Shown here: positions 30,184-38,992 of the stretch, piece by piece | Layout of the letters: each line of letters begins with the position of its first letter | Position numbering within the stretch: position 1 is the first letter of the stretch | NCBI GenBank assembly: GCA_029968055.1 | Contig: JASCNX010000003.1 | Coordinates: 434,001-498,000, forward strand | Direction: 5' to 3' | Origin: Xenophilus aerolatus | Lineage (GTDB): Bacteria; Pseudomonadota; Gammaproteobacteria; Burkholderiales; Burkholderiaceae_C | DNA: 64,000 nt | The notes under the pieces: model-generated | Databases searched by the model: none | What the model was told of the DNA's origin: nothing | The model's input: the letters and a program-made list of their open reading frames with translations, nothing else | Position numbers and translations under genes: made by a program

Positions 30184-30387
30184 TCAGCCCGGCACCTTCT
30201 TCAGCATCTCCAGGCCGACCTTGCCTTCCGCGATCTCGCGCAGGGCCGTGACGGCGGGCTTGTTCTTGCTCTCGATCTTGGGAGCGTGCCCCTGGCTCAG
30301 CATGCGGGCACGGTAGGTGGCCGCCAGCACGAGCTGGAAGCGGTTGGGGATCTGTTGCAGGCAGTCTTCGACGGTGATGCGGGCCAT
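30184..30387 (-). CDS. rpoZ: DNA-directed RNA polymerase omega subunit
   Basis: 67 residues starting [20 protein letters not shown], the signature of omega. It binds beta-prime and, in proteobacteria, forms part of the ppGpp site 1. Shorter at the C-terminus than the 91-residue E. coli protein, as usual in betaproteobacteria. Located 38 bp after gmk, the classical gmk-rpoZ pair. Confidence 0.97.
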   Translation of the reverse strand: MARITVEDCLQQIPNRFQLVLAATYRARMLSQGHAPKIESKNKPAVTALREIAEGKVGLEMLKKVPG

Positions 30388-30425
30388 GACGTTCTCTTTC
30401 GGATGGGTGGCACAGATGGCCGGTG

Positions 30426-31055
30426 TCAGGGAATGTTGAGTGCCGCGAAGGTGTCGGCACGGGCGCGGCGCTGGGCCGAATACCGCAGCCGCTGCGCATG
30501 AACGATCGCCTTGAGGTCAAAAAGCGCGCGTTCAAATAACTCATTGATTATAACGAAGTCGAATTCGCTGGCCCTCGCCATCTCGTCCGCGGCATTGCGC
30601 AGGCGCAGCTCGATGATCTCGGGCGCGTCCTCGCCGCGGCGCTCCAAGCGCGAGCGCAACTCCTCCCAGCTGGGCGGCAGGATGAAGATCAGCACCGCGT
30701 TGGCGAACACCTGGCGGATCTGCAGCGCGCCCTGGAAGTCGATCTCCAGGATCACGTCCGCCCCCATGGCGACGCGGTCCTCCACCGCCTTCTTCGAGGT
30801 GCCGTAGCGCTGCCCGTGCACGTGGGCCCATTCGATGAAGGCGTCGCCCACCACCATCGCATCGAACTCGGCCGGGGACACGAAGAAGTACTCGCGGCCG
30901 TGCTTTTCCTGCCCGCGTGGCGGCCGCGTGGTGTGCGACACCGAAGGCTGCACGGCCGAATCGAGCTCCATCAACGCCTTCACCAGGCTGGATTTGCCGG
31001 CGCCGCTGGGCGCCGCCACCACGAAGAGGTTGCCGGGGTAGTCCATGGCGGTCAT
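30426..31055 (-). CDS. gmk: guanylate kinase
   Basis: 209 residues. It converts GMP to GDP. P-loop [13 protein letters not shown]-binding [11 protein letters not shown] and [16 protein letters not shown] are present. The ATG at 31053-31055 overlaps the yicC stop (ATGA); an internal ATG three codons later is an alternative. Confidence 0.97.
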   Translation of the reverse strand: MTAMDYPGNLFVVAAPSGAGKSSLVKALMELDSAVQPSVSHTTRPPRGQEKHGREYFFVSPAEFDAMVVGDAFIEWAHVHGQRYGTSKKAVEDRVAMGADVILEIDFQGALQIRQVFANAVLIFILPPSWEELRSRLERRGEDAPEIIELRLRNAADEMARASEFDFVIINELFERALFDLKAIVHAQRLRYSAQRRARADTFAALNIP

Positions 31056-31978
31056 TCGATGTTCTGCACCTGCTCGCGCATCTGTTCGATCAGCACCTTC
31101 ATGTCGACGCCGATGCGTGTCAGCTCCAGCGCGGCGGACTTCGAGCCCAGGGTGTTGGCCTCGCGGTGAAGTTCCTGGATCAGGAAGTCCAGCCGCTTGC
31201 CGATCTCGCCGCCCTTGTCGAGCAGCCGCTCGATCTCGTCGAGGTGCGCGGCCAGGCGCGTGAGCTCCTCGGCCACGTCGATGCGGATGGCAAAGGCCGT
31301 CGCTTCGCTCAACGCGCGGTCCTGCGCGGCCTCGGGCGCAGCGCCGCCTGCGAGCCCCATCGCCTCCTGCCAGCGCTCCAGGAAGCGCGCGCGCTGCTGT
31401 TCGACCAGCTGCGGCACGATCGGACCGGCCTGCTGTGCCAGCGTGCGGAGGCTGCCGAGGCGGTCGCGCAGCATGGCGGCCAGGCGCTCGCCCTCCCGCG
31501 CGCGCGCCGCCGTCAGCGCGTCGACCACGCCGGCGACGGTGCCCACGACATCGAACTCGCCCTGCGCCGGCCGGCCGGCGTCGCTGGACGCCAGCCGCAG
31601 CACATCGGCCACGCTCAATTCGGCCGCACGCGGCAACCAGGCCTTGACCGCATCCTGCAGCCCGTTGAGCCGCTGGAGCAGCCGGGCCGACGGTTCGGCC
31701 AGGGCCGCCCCGGCCTGCAGGTCGATGCCCGCGCGCACCTCGACCTTGCCGCGTTTGAGCCGTTGCGTGAGCAATTCACGCAGTTGCGGTTCGTGCTGAC
31801 GCAGCTCTTCCGAGAGCTTGAAGCTGAGGTCCAGGAACCGGCTGTTGACCGCGCGGATTTCCACCCCCAGACGCCCGCCGGCGGTGCCCGCCGCGGCCGT
31901 GCGCGCCTCGCTGTCTGCAGGGGTGCCGGCCGGGCCGCTCTGGCCACTGGCGTAGCCGGTCATGCTGTAAACTGGCAT
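31052..31978 (-). CDS. yicC: YicC family endoribonuclease
   Basis: 308 residues starting [12 protein letters not shown], the family N-terminus, with [15 protein letters not shown] and the conserved C-terminal segment [21 protein letters not shown]. In E. coli YicC is an endoribonuclease affecting RyhB decay. An Ala/Gly/Thr-rich insertion of about 20 residues after residue 12 is unusual. Coupled to gmk by a 4-bp overlap; divergent from the kinase gene. Confidence 0.93.
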   Translation of the reverse strand: MPVYSMTGYASGQSGPAGTPADSEARTAAAGTAGGRLGVEIRAVNSRFLDLSFKLSEELRQHEPQLRELLTQRLKRGKVEVRAGIDLQAGAALAEPSARLLQRLNGLQDAVKAWLPRAAELSVADVLRLASSDAGRPAQGEFDVVGTVAGVVDALTAARAREGERLAAMLRDRLGSLRTLAQQAGPIVPQLVEQQRARFLERWQEAMGLAGGAAPEAAQDRALSEATAFAIRIDVAEELTRLAAHLDEIERLLDKGGEIGKRLDFLIQELHREANTLGSKSAALELTRIGVDMKVLIEQMREQVQNIE

Positions 31979-32091
31979 CGAGCCTCGCTGTTGTTCGTTC
32001 GCTGAATCGCCCCGTGCGATGGGCCTGTGCAGGAGGTTCCGGCAACGCGTTCGCTTGCCGCTCCATCGCCTTCGGGCGAAACTCCCGGATT

Positions 32092-33099
32092 ATGTCAAAG
32101 GTCAAACCGTCGCCCCTGTTGCCCGACACGGTCATCGGCGGCTACCGCGTCGTGCGGCGGCTTTCGGCAGGGGGCTTCGGCGTGGTCTACCTGGCGGTCG
32201 ATTCGTCGGGCCAGCAGGTCGCGATCAAGGAGTACCTGCCCTCGTCACTGGCCACCCGTGCCATGGGCGAGCTGGCGCCGCAGGTGCCGCCCGAAAAGCT
32301 GTCGCTCTACCGCCTGGGCCTCAAGAGCTTCTTCGAGGAAGGGCGCTCGCTGGCGCAGATCTCGCACGCCTCCGTGGTGAGCGTGCTGAACTTCTTCCGC
32401 GAGAACGAGACCGTCTACATGGTGATGAACTTCCTCGACGGCGCCACGCTGCAGGACTTCATCGTCACCGCCCGCGACCTCAAGAAGGCCAAGGTCTTCC
32501 GCGAATCCACCATCCGTTCGCTCTTCGACGAGATCCTGCGCGGCCTGCGCGTGGTGCACCAGCACAAGATGCTGCACCTGGACATCAAGCCCGCCAACAT
32601 CTTCGTGACCGAGGACGACCGCGCGGTGATGATCGACTTCGGCGCAGCGCGCGAGGTGCTGTCCAAGGAAGGCAACTTCATCCGCCCCATGTACACCCCC
32701 GGCTTCGCAGCCCCCGAGATGTACCGCCGCGATTCGTCGATGGGCCCCTGGACCGACATCTACGCCATCGGCGCGTGCATCTATGCCTGCATGCACGGCT
32801 ATCCGCCCAGCGACGCGCCCCAGCGGATCGAGAAGGACCGCCTCGGGCTGTCGCTCTCGCGCCTTCGCGGCGTGTATTCGGACGACCTGATCGAGGTGGT
32901 GGAGTGGTGCATGTCGCTCGACCCGCTGTCGCGCCCGCAGTCGGTCTTCGCGCTGCAGAAGGAGCTCAGCCGCGAGGGCGAGCGCCGATACACCAAGCTG
33001 TCGGTGGGCGAGAAGATGCGCCTGTCGATCGACAACATGCGTTCCTACGAGAAGAAGGCGCTGCCCAAGGCCGTGGCGCCCACCACGAGGCCCGCATGA
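32092..33099 (+). CDS. serine/threonine protein kinase (Hanks type, soluble)
   Basis: 335 residues, essentially a bare kinase domain: glycine loop SAGGFGVV (25-32), Lys46 in VAIKEYLP, catalytic loop HLDIKPAN, metal-binding DFG in MIDFGAAR, and an APE-equivalent AAPEMY. The usual HRD Arg is Leu, so it is a non-RD kinase. No membrane helix or PASTA domain. Start ATG at 32092 follows TCCCGGATT; an in-frame upstream GTG/ATG reading would add low-complexity residues. The PP2C gene 61 bp downstream is its likely antagonist. Confidence 0.9.
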   Translation: MSKVKPSPLLPDTVIGGYRVVRRLSAGGFGVVYLAVDSSGQQVAIKEYLPSSLATRAMGELAPQVPPEKLSLYRLGLKSFFEEGRSLAQISHASVVSVLNFFRENETVYMVMNFLDGATLQDFIVTARDLKKAKVFRESTIRSLFDEILRGLRVVHQHKMLHLDIKPANIFVTEDDRAVMIDFGAAREVLSKEGNFIRPMYTPGFAAPEMYRRDSSMGPWTDIYAIGACIYACMHGYPPSDAPQRIEKDRLGLSLSRLRGVYSDDLIEVVEWCMSLDPLSRPQSVFALQKELSREGERRYTKLSVGEKMRLSIDNMRSYEKKALPKAVAPTTRPA

Positions 33100-33160
33100 C
33101 CCTTGTCCGCGCACCTCGCCACGTGTGTCTTTCGGCCGGCCAGGCCACGGGGTGCCTGCC

Positions 33161-34066
33161 GTGAAGTTCTCCGTCTTTCAGGTCAGCCGCAAGGGCGGTC
33201 GCGTCAAGAACGAAGACCGCATGGGCTACTGCTACACGCGGGAGTCGGGCCTCTTCGTGCTCGCCGACGGGATGGGGGGCCATCCCGAGGGTGAGGTCGC
33301 TGCGCAGCTGGCGCTGCAGACCATCGCCGCGCTGTACCAGCGCGAGGCGCGCCCCACGTTGAAAGACGTGAAAACCTTTCTCGCCTCCGCCGTCATGGCT
33401 GCACACCAGCAGATCATGCGCTACGCGAGCAACAAGGCAATGCTCGACACGCCGCGCACCACCGTGGTCGCGGCCGTCCTGCAAGGCAACACCGCCACCT
33501 GGATCCACTGCGGCGATTCGCGCCTGTACGTGGTGCGCGAGGGGCAGATGCTCATGCGTACGCGCGATCACTCGCACGCCGAACGGCCGCGCCCCAATGG
33601 CAACAACGAGCCCGTCAACCGCAACCTGCTTCTCACCTGCCTGGGTTCGCCCACCACGCCGCTGTTCGAGGTGTCTGCGCCTCTGACGCTGCTGCAGGGC
33701 GACCGCCTCATGCTGTGTTCCGACGGGCTGTGGGGCGTCATGGACGACCTGCTGCTCGTACGCTCCCTGTCCAGCGGCAAGGTCTCGGACGCCGCGCCGG
33801 AACTGGTCGAGATGGCGCTGCGCCGTGGCGGACCGAATGGCGACAACGTCACCCTGATCGCCATCGAGTGGGAAACCGCCGACGTGCCCGGCGCGGATGC
33901 GGGTGTGTCGACCGACAGCATCAGCGACGACGTGTTCGCCTCCACCATCCAGGCCGGCATGCCGGCCGATGGCGAGATGGACGACCTGGACGACGATGCC
34001 ATCGAGCGCTCCATCGCCGAGATCAACGAGGCCATCCGCCGATCCGCCGCCTCGCGCAAGAGCTGA
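33161..34066 (+). CDS. PP2C-type serine/threonine phosphatase
   Basis: 301 residues. Metal-site motifs NEDR, LADGMGGH, HCGDSRLYV, CSDGLWG and NGDNVTLI are all present, so it should be an active Mn/Mg-dependent phosphatase. The C-terminal 60 residues are acidic (DDLDDDAIE) and may mediate binding. I use the GTG at 33161 (VKFSVFQVSRKGG); a start 12 codons upstream is possible. The pair with the upstream kinase suggests a reversible phosphorylation switch; targets unknown. Confidence 0.9.
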   Translation: MKFSVFQVSRKGGRVKNEDRMGYCYTRESGLFVLADGMGGHPEGEVAAQLALQTIAALYQREARPTLKDVKTFLASAVMAAHQQIMRYASNKAMLDTPRTTVVAAVLQGNTATWIHCGDSRLYVVREGQMLMRTRDHSHAERPRPNGNNEPVNRNLLLTCLGSPTTPLFEVSAPLTLLQGDRLMLCSDGLWGVMDDLLLVRSLSSGKVSDAAPELVEMALRRGGPNGDNVTLIAIEWETADVPGADAGVSTDSISDDVFASTIQAGMPADGEMDDLDDDAIERSIAEINEAIRRSAASRKS

Positions 34067-34102
34067 TCGCTTTTTCTTCCCCCTTTTCTTTCTCGTTCCC
34101 GA

Positions 34103-34834
34103 ATGACTGCTTTCACCCGAAGCGGCGGCCGCGCCGCCGACCAGTTGCGTCCCGTGCGGATCACGCGCGGCTTCACCGTCCACGCCGAGGGGTCGGTCCT
34201 CATCGAGTTCGGCCAGACGCGCGTGCTCTGCACCGCCTCGGTCGAGGAGAAGGTGCCCCCGCACAAGAAGGGCAGCGGCGAAGGCTGGGTGACGGCCGAG
34301 TACGGCATGCTGCCGCGCGCCACCCACACCCGTAGCAGCCGCGAGGCCGCCAAGGGCAAGCAGACCGGCCGCACGCAGGAGATCCAGCGTCTCATCGGCC
34401 GCTCGATGCGCGCCGTGTTCGACCTGGCCGCCCTGGGCGAGCGCACCATCCACCTCGACTGCGACGTGCTGCAGGCGGATGGCGGCACGCGCACCGCGGC
34501 CATCACCGGCGCCTTCGTGGCCGCGCAGGACGCGGTGAACAAGCTGATCGCGGCCGGCTCGCTCGCCGCCTCGCCGATCAAGGGCCCGGTGGCCGCCATT
34601 TCGGTGGGCATCGTCGGCGGCACGCCGCTGCTCGACCTCGAATACACCGAAGACTCGGCCTGCGACACCGACATGAACGTCGTGATGACCGGTGCCGGCC
34701 ACTTCGTCGAGGTGCAGGGCACGGCCGAGGGCGTGGCCTTCACGCGCGACGAGATGAACCAGCTGCTGGCGCTGGCCGAGAAAGGCATCGGCGAGCTCGT
34801 CGAACTGCAGAAGCAATCCTTGTCGTCGAATTGA
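34103..34834 (+). CDS. rph: ribonuclease PH
   Basis: 243 residues. A phosphorolytic 3'-5' exoribonuclease that trims tRNA 3' ends. Family motifs [29 protein letters not shown], the phosphate-site [16 protein letters not shown] and [15 protein letters not shown] are present. Full length, same strand as the phosphatase gene upstream and the pyrophosphatase gene 46 bp downstream. Confidence 0.97.
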   Translation: MTAFTRSGGRAADQLRPVRITRGFTVHAEGSVLIEFGQTRVLCTASVEEKVPPHKKGSGEGWVTAEYGMLPRATHTRSSREAAKGKQTGRTQEIQRLIGRSMRAVFDLAALGERTIHLDCDVLQADGGTRTAAITGAFVAAQDAVNKLIAAGSLAASPIKGPVAAISVGIVGGTPLLDLEYTEDSACDTDMNVVMTGAGHFVEVQGTAEGVAFTRDEMNQLLALAEKGIGELVELQKQSLSSN

Positions 34835-34880
34835 TGGCTGCCGGCGCCTATTTTGCGGACGCCGTACCCCCGTTGTGTTC

Positions 34881-35498
34881 ATGAAACTGGTCCTCGCCTC
34901 CAACAACGCCGGCAAGCTCGCCGAGCTGCAGCAGCTCTTCGGCACGCTCGGCGTGCAGCTCGTGCGCCAGTCCGAGCTCGGCGTGGGCGAGGCGGACGAG
35001 CCTTTTCGCACCTTCGTCGAGAACGCGCTGGCCAAGGCGCGCCATGCGAGCGCCGCCACCGGGCTGCCCGCGGTCGCCGACGATGCCGGCCTGTGCGTCG
35101 ACGCATTCGGCGGCCTGCCGGGCGTCGACACCGCCTTCTACGCCACGCAATTCGGCTACGAAAAGGGCGACGCCCACAACGTGCGTGCGCTGCTCGAGCA
35201 GATGCAGGGTGTGGCCAACCGGCGCGCCGCGCTCGTCAGCACGCTGGTGGCGCTGCGGCGGCACGACGATCCCGAGCCGCTCATCGCCGTCGGCCGCGTC
35301 GTCGGCGAGATCACGCGCGAGCCGGTGGGCGATCAGGGCTTCGGCTTCGACCCCGTGATGTTCCTTCCCGCCTTCGGCCGCACCTTCGCCCAGCTGCCTC
35401 CCGACGTGAAGAACGCACACAGCCACCGCGGCCAGGCCGCGCGCGCCATGGTCGAGCTGATGCGCGATCGCTGGGCGCTCTCGGGCGTCGGCCCCTGA
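34881..35498 (+). CDS. rdgB: RdgB/HAM1 family XTP/dITP pyrophosphatase
   Basis: 205 residues. It removes non-canonical purine nucleoside triphosphates. The N-terminal LVLASNNAGKLAEL, ADDAGLCVDAFGG with catalytic Asp, and GFGFDPVMF motifs are conserved. The ATG at 34881 is preferred to a GTG six bases upstream because it lies at the family N-terminus. The rph-rdgB-hemW order is common in proteobacteria. Confidence 0.95.
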   Translation: MKLVLASNNAGKLAELQQLFGTLGVQLVRQSELGVGEADEPFRTFVENALAKARHASAATGLPAVADDAGLCVDAFGGLPGVDTAFYATQFGYEKGDAHNVRALLEQMQGVANRRAALVSTLVALRRHDDPEPLIAVGRVVGEITREPVGDQGFGFDPVMFLPAFGRTFAQLPPDVKNAHSHRGQAARAMVELMRDRWALSGVGP

Positions 35499-35502
35499 CG
35501 CC

Positions 35503-36750
35503 GTGACCATCCCCATCCAGCTTGCCGCCTCGTCGAGCGAAGGCGCCGAGCACGCCAACGACGTGCTGCACATGATGCGGCCCGGCCCGCTGCAACTGGC
35601 CGCGCTGCCGCCGCTGTCGCTGTACATCCACCTGCCGTGGTGCCTGCGCAAGTGCCCGTACTGCGACTTCAATTCGCACGAATCCCGGCATGGCGACGGC
35701 GTCCCGGAGCAGGCCTACATCGACGCCGTCATCGCCGACCTCGACGTGGCGCTGCCACTGGTCTGGGGCCGTCCGGTCCACACCATTTTCATCGGCGGCG
35801 GCACACCCAGCCTCTTCTCGCCCGAAGCCATCGACCGCCTGCTGGGCGACGTGCGCGCGCGGCTGAATGTCGAGCCCGACTGCGAGGTCACCCTCGAGGC
35901 CAACCCCGGCACCTTCGAGCGCGACCGCTTCCGGGCCTTCCGCGCGGCGGGCGTCACGCGGCTGTCGGTCGGCGTGCAGAGCTTCGACGACGCACACCTC
36001 AAGGCCATCGGCCGCGTGCACGACCGCGCGCAGGCCATCGCCGCCATCGAAGAGGCCGCGAGCGCCTTCGACACCTTCAACCTCGACCTGATGTACGCGC
36101 TGCCAGGCCAGACCTTGCAAGGCCTGGACGCCGATATCGACCAGGCCCTGGCCTTGCAGCCGCCGCACCTGTCGATCTACCACCTCACCATCGAGCCCAA
36201 CACCTTCTTCGCCAAGCACCCGCCCGCGCTGCCCGACGACGACATCGCCTACACGATGCTCGACCGCATCACCGAGCGCACCGCGGCGGTGGGCATGAAG
36301 CGCTACGAAATCTCGGCCTATGCGCGCGCCGGACATGCGTGCGCGCACAACCTCAACTACTGGCAGTTCGGCGACTACCTCGGGCTGGGCGCGGGGGCGC
36401 ACGGCAAGCTCAGCTTCGCGCACCGCATCGTGCGGCAGGTGCGCTTTCGCGACCCGCAGCGCTACATGGCCAACGCCCTGGCCGGGCAGGCCGTGGCGCG
36501 GAGCGAGGAGGTGGCGCTGGCCGACCTGCCCTTCGAGTTCATGCTCAATGCGTTGCGGCTGAGAGACGGCTTCACGCTCGTGCAGTTCGCCGAGCGCACG
36601 GGCCTGGCCATCAGCGCCATCCAGCGCCCGCTCGAAGAGGCCGAGCGCCTGGGCCTGCTGGCGCGCGACCTGCACCGCGTGTGGCCGACCGAGCGCGGCG
36701 TCGATTTCCTGAGTGACCTGCAGGAGCTCTTCCTGCCAGCGGCCGATTGA
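35503..36750 (+). CDS. hemW: radical SAM heme chaperone HemW
   Basis: 415 residues. The 4Fe-4S ligands CLRKCPYC are preceded by YIHLPW, diagnostic of HemW rather than HemN. IGGGTPSLFS, RLSVGVQSFDD and NLDLMYALPGQT follow. It binds heme and inserts it into respiratory proteins. The start is a GTG four bases after the pyrophosphatase stop, giving about 35 residues before the core; a later ATG pair (residues 24-25) is possible. Confidence 0.93.
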   Translation: MTIPIQLAASSSEGAEHANDVLHMMRPGPLQLAALPPLSLYIHLPWCLRKCPYCDFNSHESRHGDGVPEQAYIDAVIADLDVALPLVWGRPVHTIFIGGGTPSLFSPEAIDRLLGDVRARLNVEPDCEVTLEANPGTFERDRFRAFRAAGVTRLSVGVQSFDDAHLKAIGRVHDRAQAIAAIEEAASAFDTFNLDLMYALPGQTLQGLDADIDQALALQPPHLSIYHLTIEPNTFFAKHPPALPDDDIAYTMLDRITERTAAVGMKRYEISAYARAGHACAHNLNYWQFGDYLGLGAGAHGKLSFAHRIVRQVRFRDPQRYMANALAGQAVARSEEVALADLPFEFMLNALRLRDGFTLVQFAERTGLAISAIQRPLEEAERLGLLARDLHRVWPTERGVDFLSDLQELFLPAAD

Positions 36751-36846
36751 CTGAAGGGCTGAGCCATCGGCTCGCGCAGGCGGGGCAGGGCGCAGCAGCT
36801 GAAGTCGTGGCGTTGGGTGCTGACTCGACCGCCCCGGCCCTCGGCC

Positions 36847-36852
36847 TAGAAT
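36847..36852 (+). promoter_or_regulatory. -10 element of tRNA-Ser
   Basis: TAGAAT, 10 bp before the tRNA 5' end and within the same CCTAGAATC context as the promoter at 26931. Confidence 0.5.
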
Positions 36853-36861
36853 CGGCCGTTC

Positions 36862-36949
36862 GGAGAGTTGGGTGAGCGGTTTAAACCAGCAGTCTTGAAA
36901 ACTGCCGACGGGCAACCGTCCGTGAGTTCGAATCTCACACTCTCCGCCA
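36862..36949 (+). tRNA. tRNA-Ser (TGA)
   Basis: 88 nt with encoded CCA and the long variable arm of class II tRNAs (ACGGGCAACCGT stem). Acceptor GGAGAGT/ACTCTCC, anticodon loop CTTGAAA (anticodon TGA), T loop TTCGAAT. It marks the border between the housekeeping core and the accessory region. Confidence 0.97.
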
Positions 36950-37268
36950 GCATTCCCTATAAATCAGCAGCAGTCCCTGCATTCAGCTCTCAACGTCGAG
37001 GCCGCCGTCGTGGCCGGGTGGAATCAAGGTGTGTTCGAGGACTCCGTGGCCGAACCGTTCGACAGGCGCGTTGCTGTACCTCGCCATAACAGTGATTTCT
37101 TGTTGGCGGTCGCAGCACCTCCGGCATCTCGCCTGAACAGTTGACCGGCCGAGCAGCGACTAAGCAAGAAATCCCCGAACTTGCGGCTCGTTGCAGGATA
37201 AGGGCAGAGGTCAGCACTCTCGGGTGCACGACGCAAGAGCCGGGAGGTGGAATGCTTACGCTTCGCCT
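36950..37268. other. 319-bp gap after tRNA-Ser without a recognisable gene
   Basis: No start-plus-ribosome-site combination supports a gene here. Short open frames on the minus strand (for example 37024-37236) have no recognised relatives. No intrinsic terminator, integrase fragment or second copy of the tRNA 3' end is visible. The base composition is a little less GC-extreme than the genes to the left. Confidence 0.6.
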
Positions 37269-38036
37269 CTAGTGCCCAAGAAAGCGCGGCGCTCGACGCT
37301 CGGCCATCGCCTGCACGCCTTCCTTGAAGTCCGCAGTTGCGAAATGGACACGCTGGACCTCACGCTCGTGCCGGTTGGCCGCCGTGACCTCGTCCGCCAG
37401 CCCGCGGCGCAGCGTGGCCCGCGTGGCTTGCACCGCCAGCGGCGCCGACGCGGCAATTTCAGCCGCGAGCGCCAAGGCCCGCGTGCGCACTTCGTCGACC
37501 GGCGCCAAGATATCGGCCAAGCCAAGTCGCACCGCCTCCTCGCCGCCAATGCGCCGCCCGGTGTAAAGCAGCATGCTCGAGGCCTGAGCGCCGATCAAGT
37601 GCGGTAGCGTAACGCTCAGGCCGAAGCCCGGGTGGAAGCCGAGGCGGTTGAAGTTGGCGCTGAAGCGCGCTTCAACACAGGTGACGCGGAAGTCGACCGC
37701 CACGGCGAGTCCAAGCCCCGCGCCGATGGCAGCGCCGTGCACAGCGGCCACGATGGGCTTGGTCGTCCTGAACAACCGCATCGCCTGCTCGTAGAGCGCA
37801 CCTGGATCCCGTGCGGTATCGGTGTCCTCGTCGCTGTGAAAGTCGGCGCCGGCGCAGAACACGCGGCCCTCGGCAGCCAGCACCACGCAGCGGCAGTCGG
37901 CGTCGGCATCCAACAGCTCCAGCGTGTCCGCCAGTTCCCGCAAGACGGGGACGTTGACGTGGTTGTAGGGCGGATGCCGCAGTTCCAACAACACGACCTG
38001 GGGCTGGCCCGATTCAAGGACGGCGATGGTGTTCAT
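37269..38036 (-). CDS. enoyl-CoA hydratase/isomerase family protein (crotonase fold), copy 1
   Basis: 255 residues. Oxyanion-hole segments CAGADFHSDED and GAAIGAGLGLAVAVDFRV are present, so it should bind an acyl-CoA. The two catalytic Glu residues of classical hydratases (GGGCEL and QPE positions) are replaced by Gly and Phe, so simple hydration is doubtful. It is a close paralogue of the protein at 46671-47459; both share SANFNRLGFHPGFGLSVTLP. The ATG overlaps the stop of the upstream Bug gene (ATGA); last gene of a four-gene leftward operon. Confidence 0.88.
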   Translation of the reverse strand: MNTIAVLESGQPQVVLLELRHPPYNHVNVPVLRELADTLELLDADADCRCVVLAAEGRVFCAGADFHSDEDTDTARDPGALYEQAMRLFRTTKPIVAAVHGAAIGAGLGLAVAVDFRVTCVEARFSANFNRLGFHPGFGLSVTLPHLIGAQASSMLLYTGRRIGGEEAVRLGLADILAPVDEVRTRALALAAEIAASAPLAVQATRATLRRGLADEVTAANRHEREVQRVHFATADFKEGVQAMAERRAPRFLGH

Positions 38037-38992
38037 TGGATCTCGATCTGTGCGATGTCGACGTAATTCTTCCATTTCTCGCGTTCCTCGCGCTCGAAGT
38101 CCGCGAGCTGCTGCAAGCTGAGCTTGGCAGGGGAGAAGGCAAAGCCCTCCAGCTTGCTTCGGATGGGGTCGGTGGTCACGCCTTCGTTGATGAGCGCGTT
38201 CAGGCGCTGCTGCACGTCGACGGGCGTGGCGGCCGGCACCGCAATGCCGAGGAAACCGCCTCGGATGGTGAACGAGGGGTACGACTCGGTGATGAGCGGC
38301 ACGTCGGGGTAGCGCTTCAGGCGCGTGTCTGAATGGGCAGCCAACGCGCGCAGCTGGTTGGCCGCGACGAAGGAGTCACCCGCCACCGTGTCGGTGAACA
38401 CCACCTGAATCTGGCCGGCGATCAGCTCCGACATGGCCTGGCTCACCTGCTTGTACGGGATGGCCGCCAGCTCGATGCCGGCCGCGTGCGCAAAGAGCGC
38501 GGCCGTGACCTTGGACGTCGCGTTGAAATGCCCGTAGTTGATCTTGCCCGGCGAAGCCTTCGCGGCCGCGACAAAGTCCTTCAGCGTCTTCCACGGCGCG
38601 TCGGGTCGAACCAGCATGTAGGTAGAGCCGGGGCCAAAGGAACCCACCAGCCGGAAGTCCTTGCCAGGGTCGTAGGGCAGCTTACGGAATAGGCTGGGGT
38701 TTGCGAGGTGCGTGGAGGTCGTGGCCAGCAAGAGCACCGAGCCGTCGGCCGGCGCGTTGCGGGCGGCTTCCACCCCGATGATGCCGTTGGCGCCGGGCCG
38801 GTTGTCCACCACCACCGTACGACCGGTCTTGCGGGTGAGGTAGTCGCCCAGCATGCGCGCCGAGATGTCGCCCGATCCGCCCGGTCCGAAGGGCACGATG
38901 ATCTGGATGGGCTTCTCTACCGCGCGGGCGGACTGCATCACTGCCGTCCAGGGCAGGGCGGTCGCGGCAGCGAGCAGGCTGCGTCTTCTCAT
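38033..38992 (-). CDS. Bug/TctC family tripartite tricarboxylate receptor
   Basis: 319 residues. The signal peptide (RRRSLLAAATALPW...ARA) is followed by the Bug-family fold with PIQIIVPFGPGGSGDISARM and DNRPGANGIIGVEAA, whose loops grip carboxylate ligands. Embedded in a coupled operon: its start overlaps the CoA-transferase stop and its stop overlaps the crotonase start, both as ATGA. This suggests it recognises the acid that the operon metabolises. Confidence 0.92.
   Translation of the reverse strand: MRRRSLLAAATALPWTAVMQSARAVEKPIQIIVPFGPGGSGDISARMLGDYLTRKTGRTVVVDNRPGANGIIGVEAARNAPADGSVLLLATTSTHLANPSLFRKLPYDPGKDFRLVGSFGPGSTYMLVRPDAPWKTLKDFVAAAKASPGKINYGHFNATSKVTAALFAHAAGIELAAIPYKQVSQAMSELIAGQIQVVFTDTVAGDSFVAANQLRALAAHSDTRLKRYPDVPLITESYPSFTIRGGFLGIAVPAATPVDVQQRLNALINEGVTTDPIRSKLEGFAFSPAKLSLQQLADFEREEREKWKNYVDIAQIEIQ

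Noticed and set aside
37024-37236. Small leftward open frame of 70 codons after tRNA-Ser
   Set aside because: No ribosome site, no recognisable domain, and an overlapping frame of similar length exists on the same strand.
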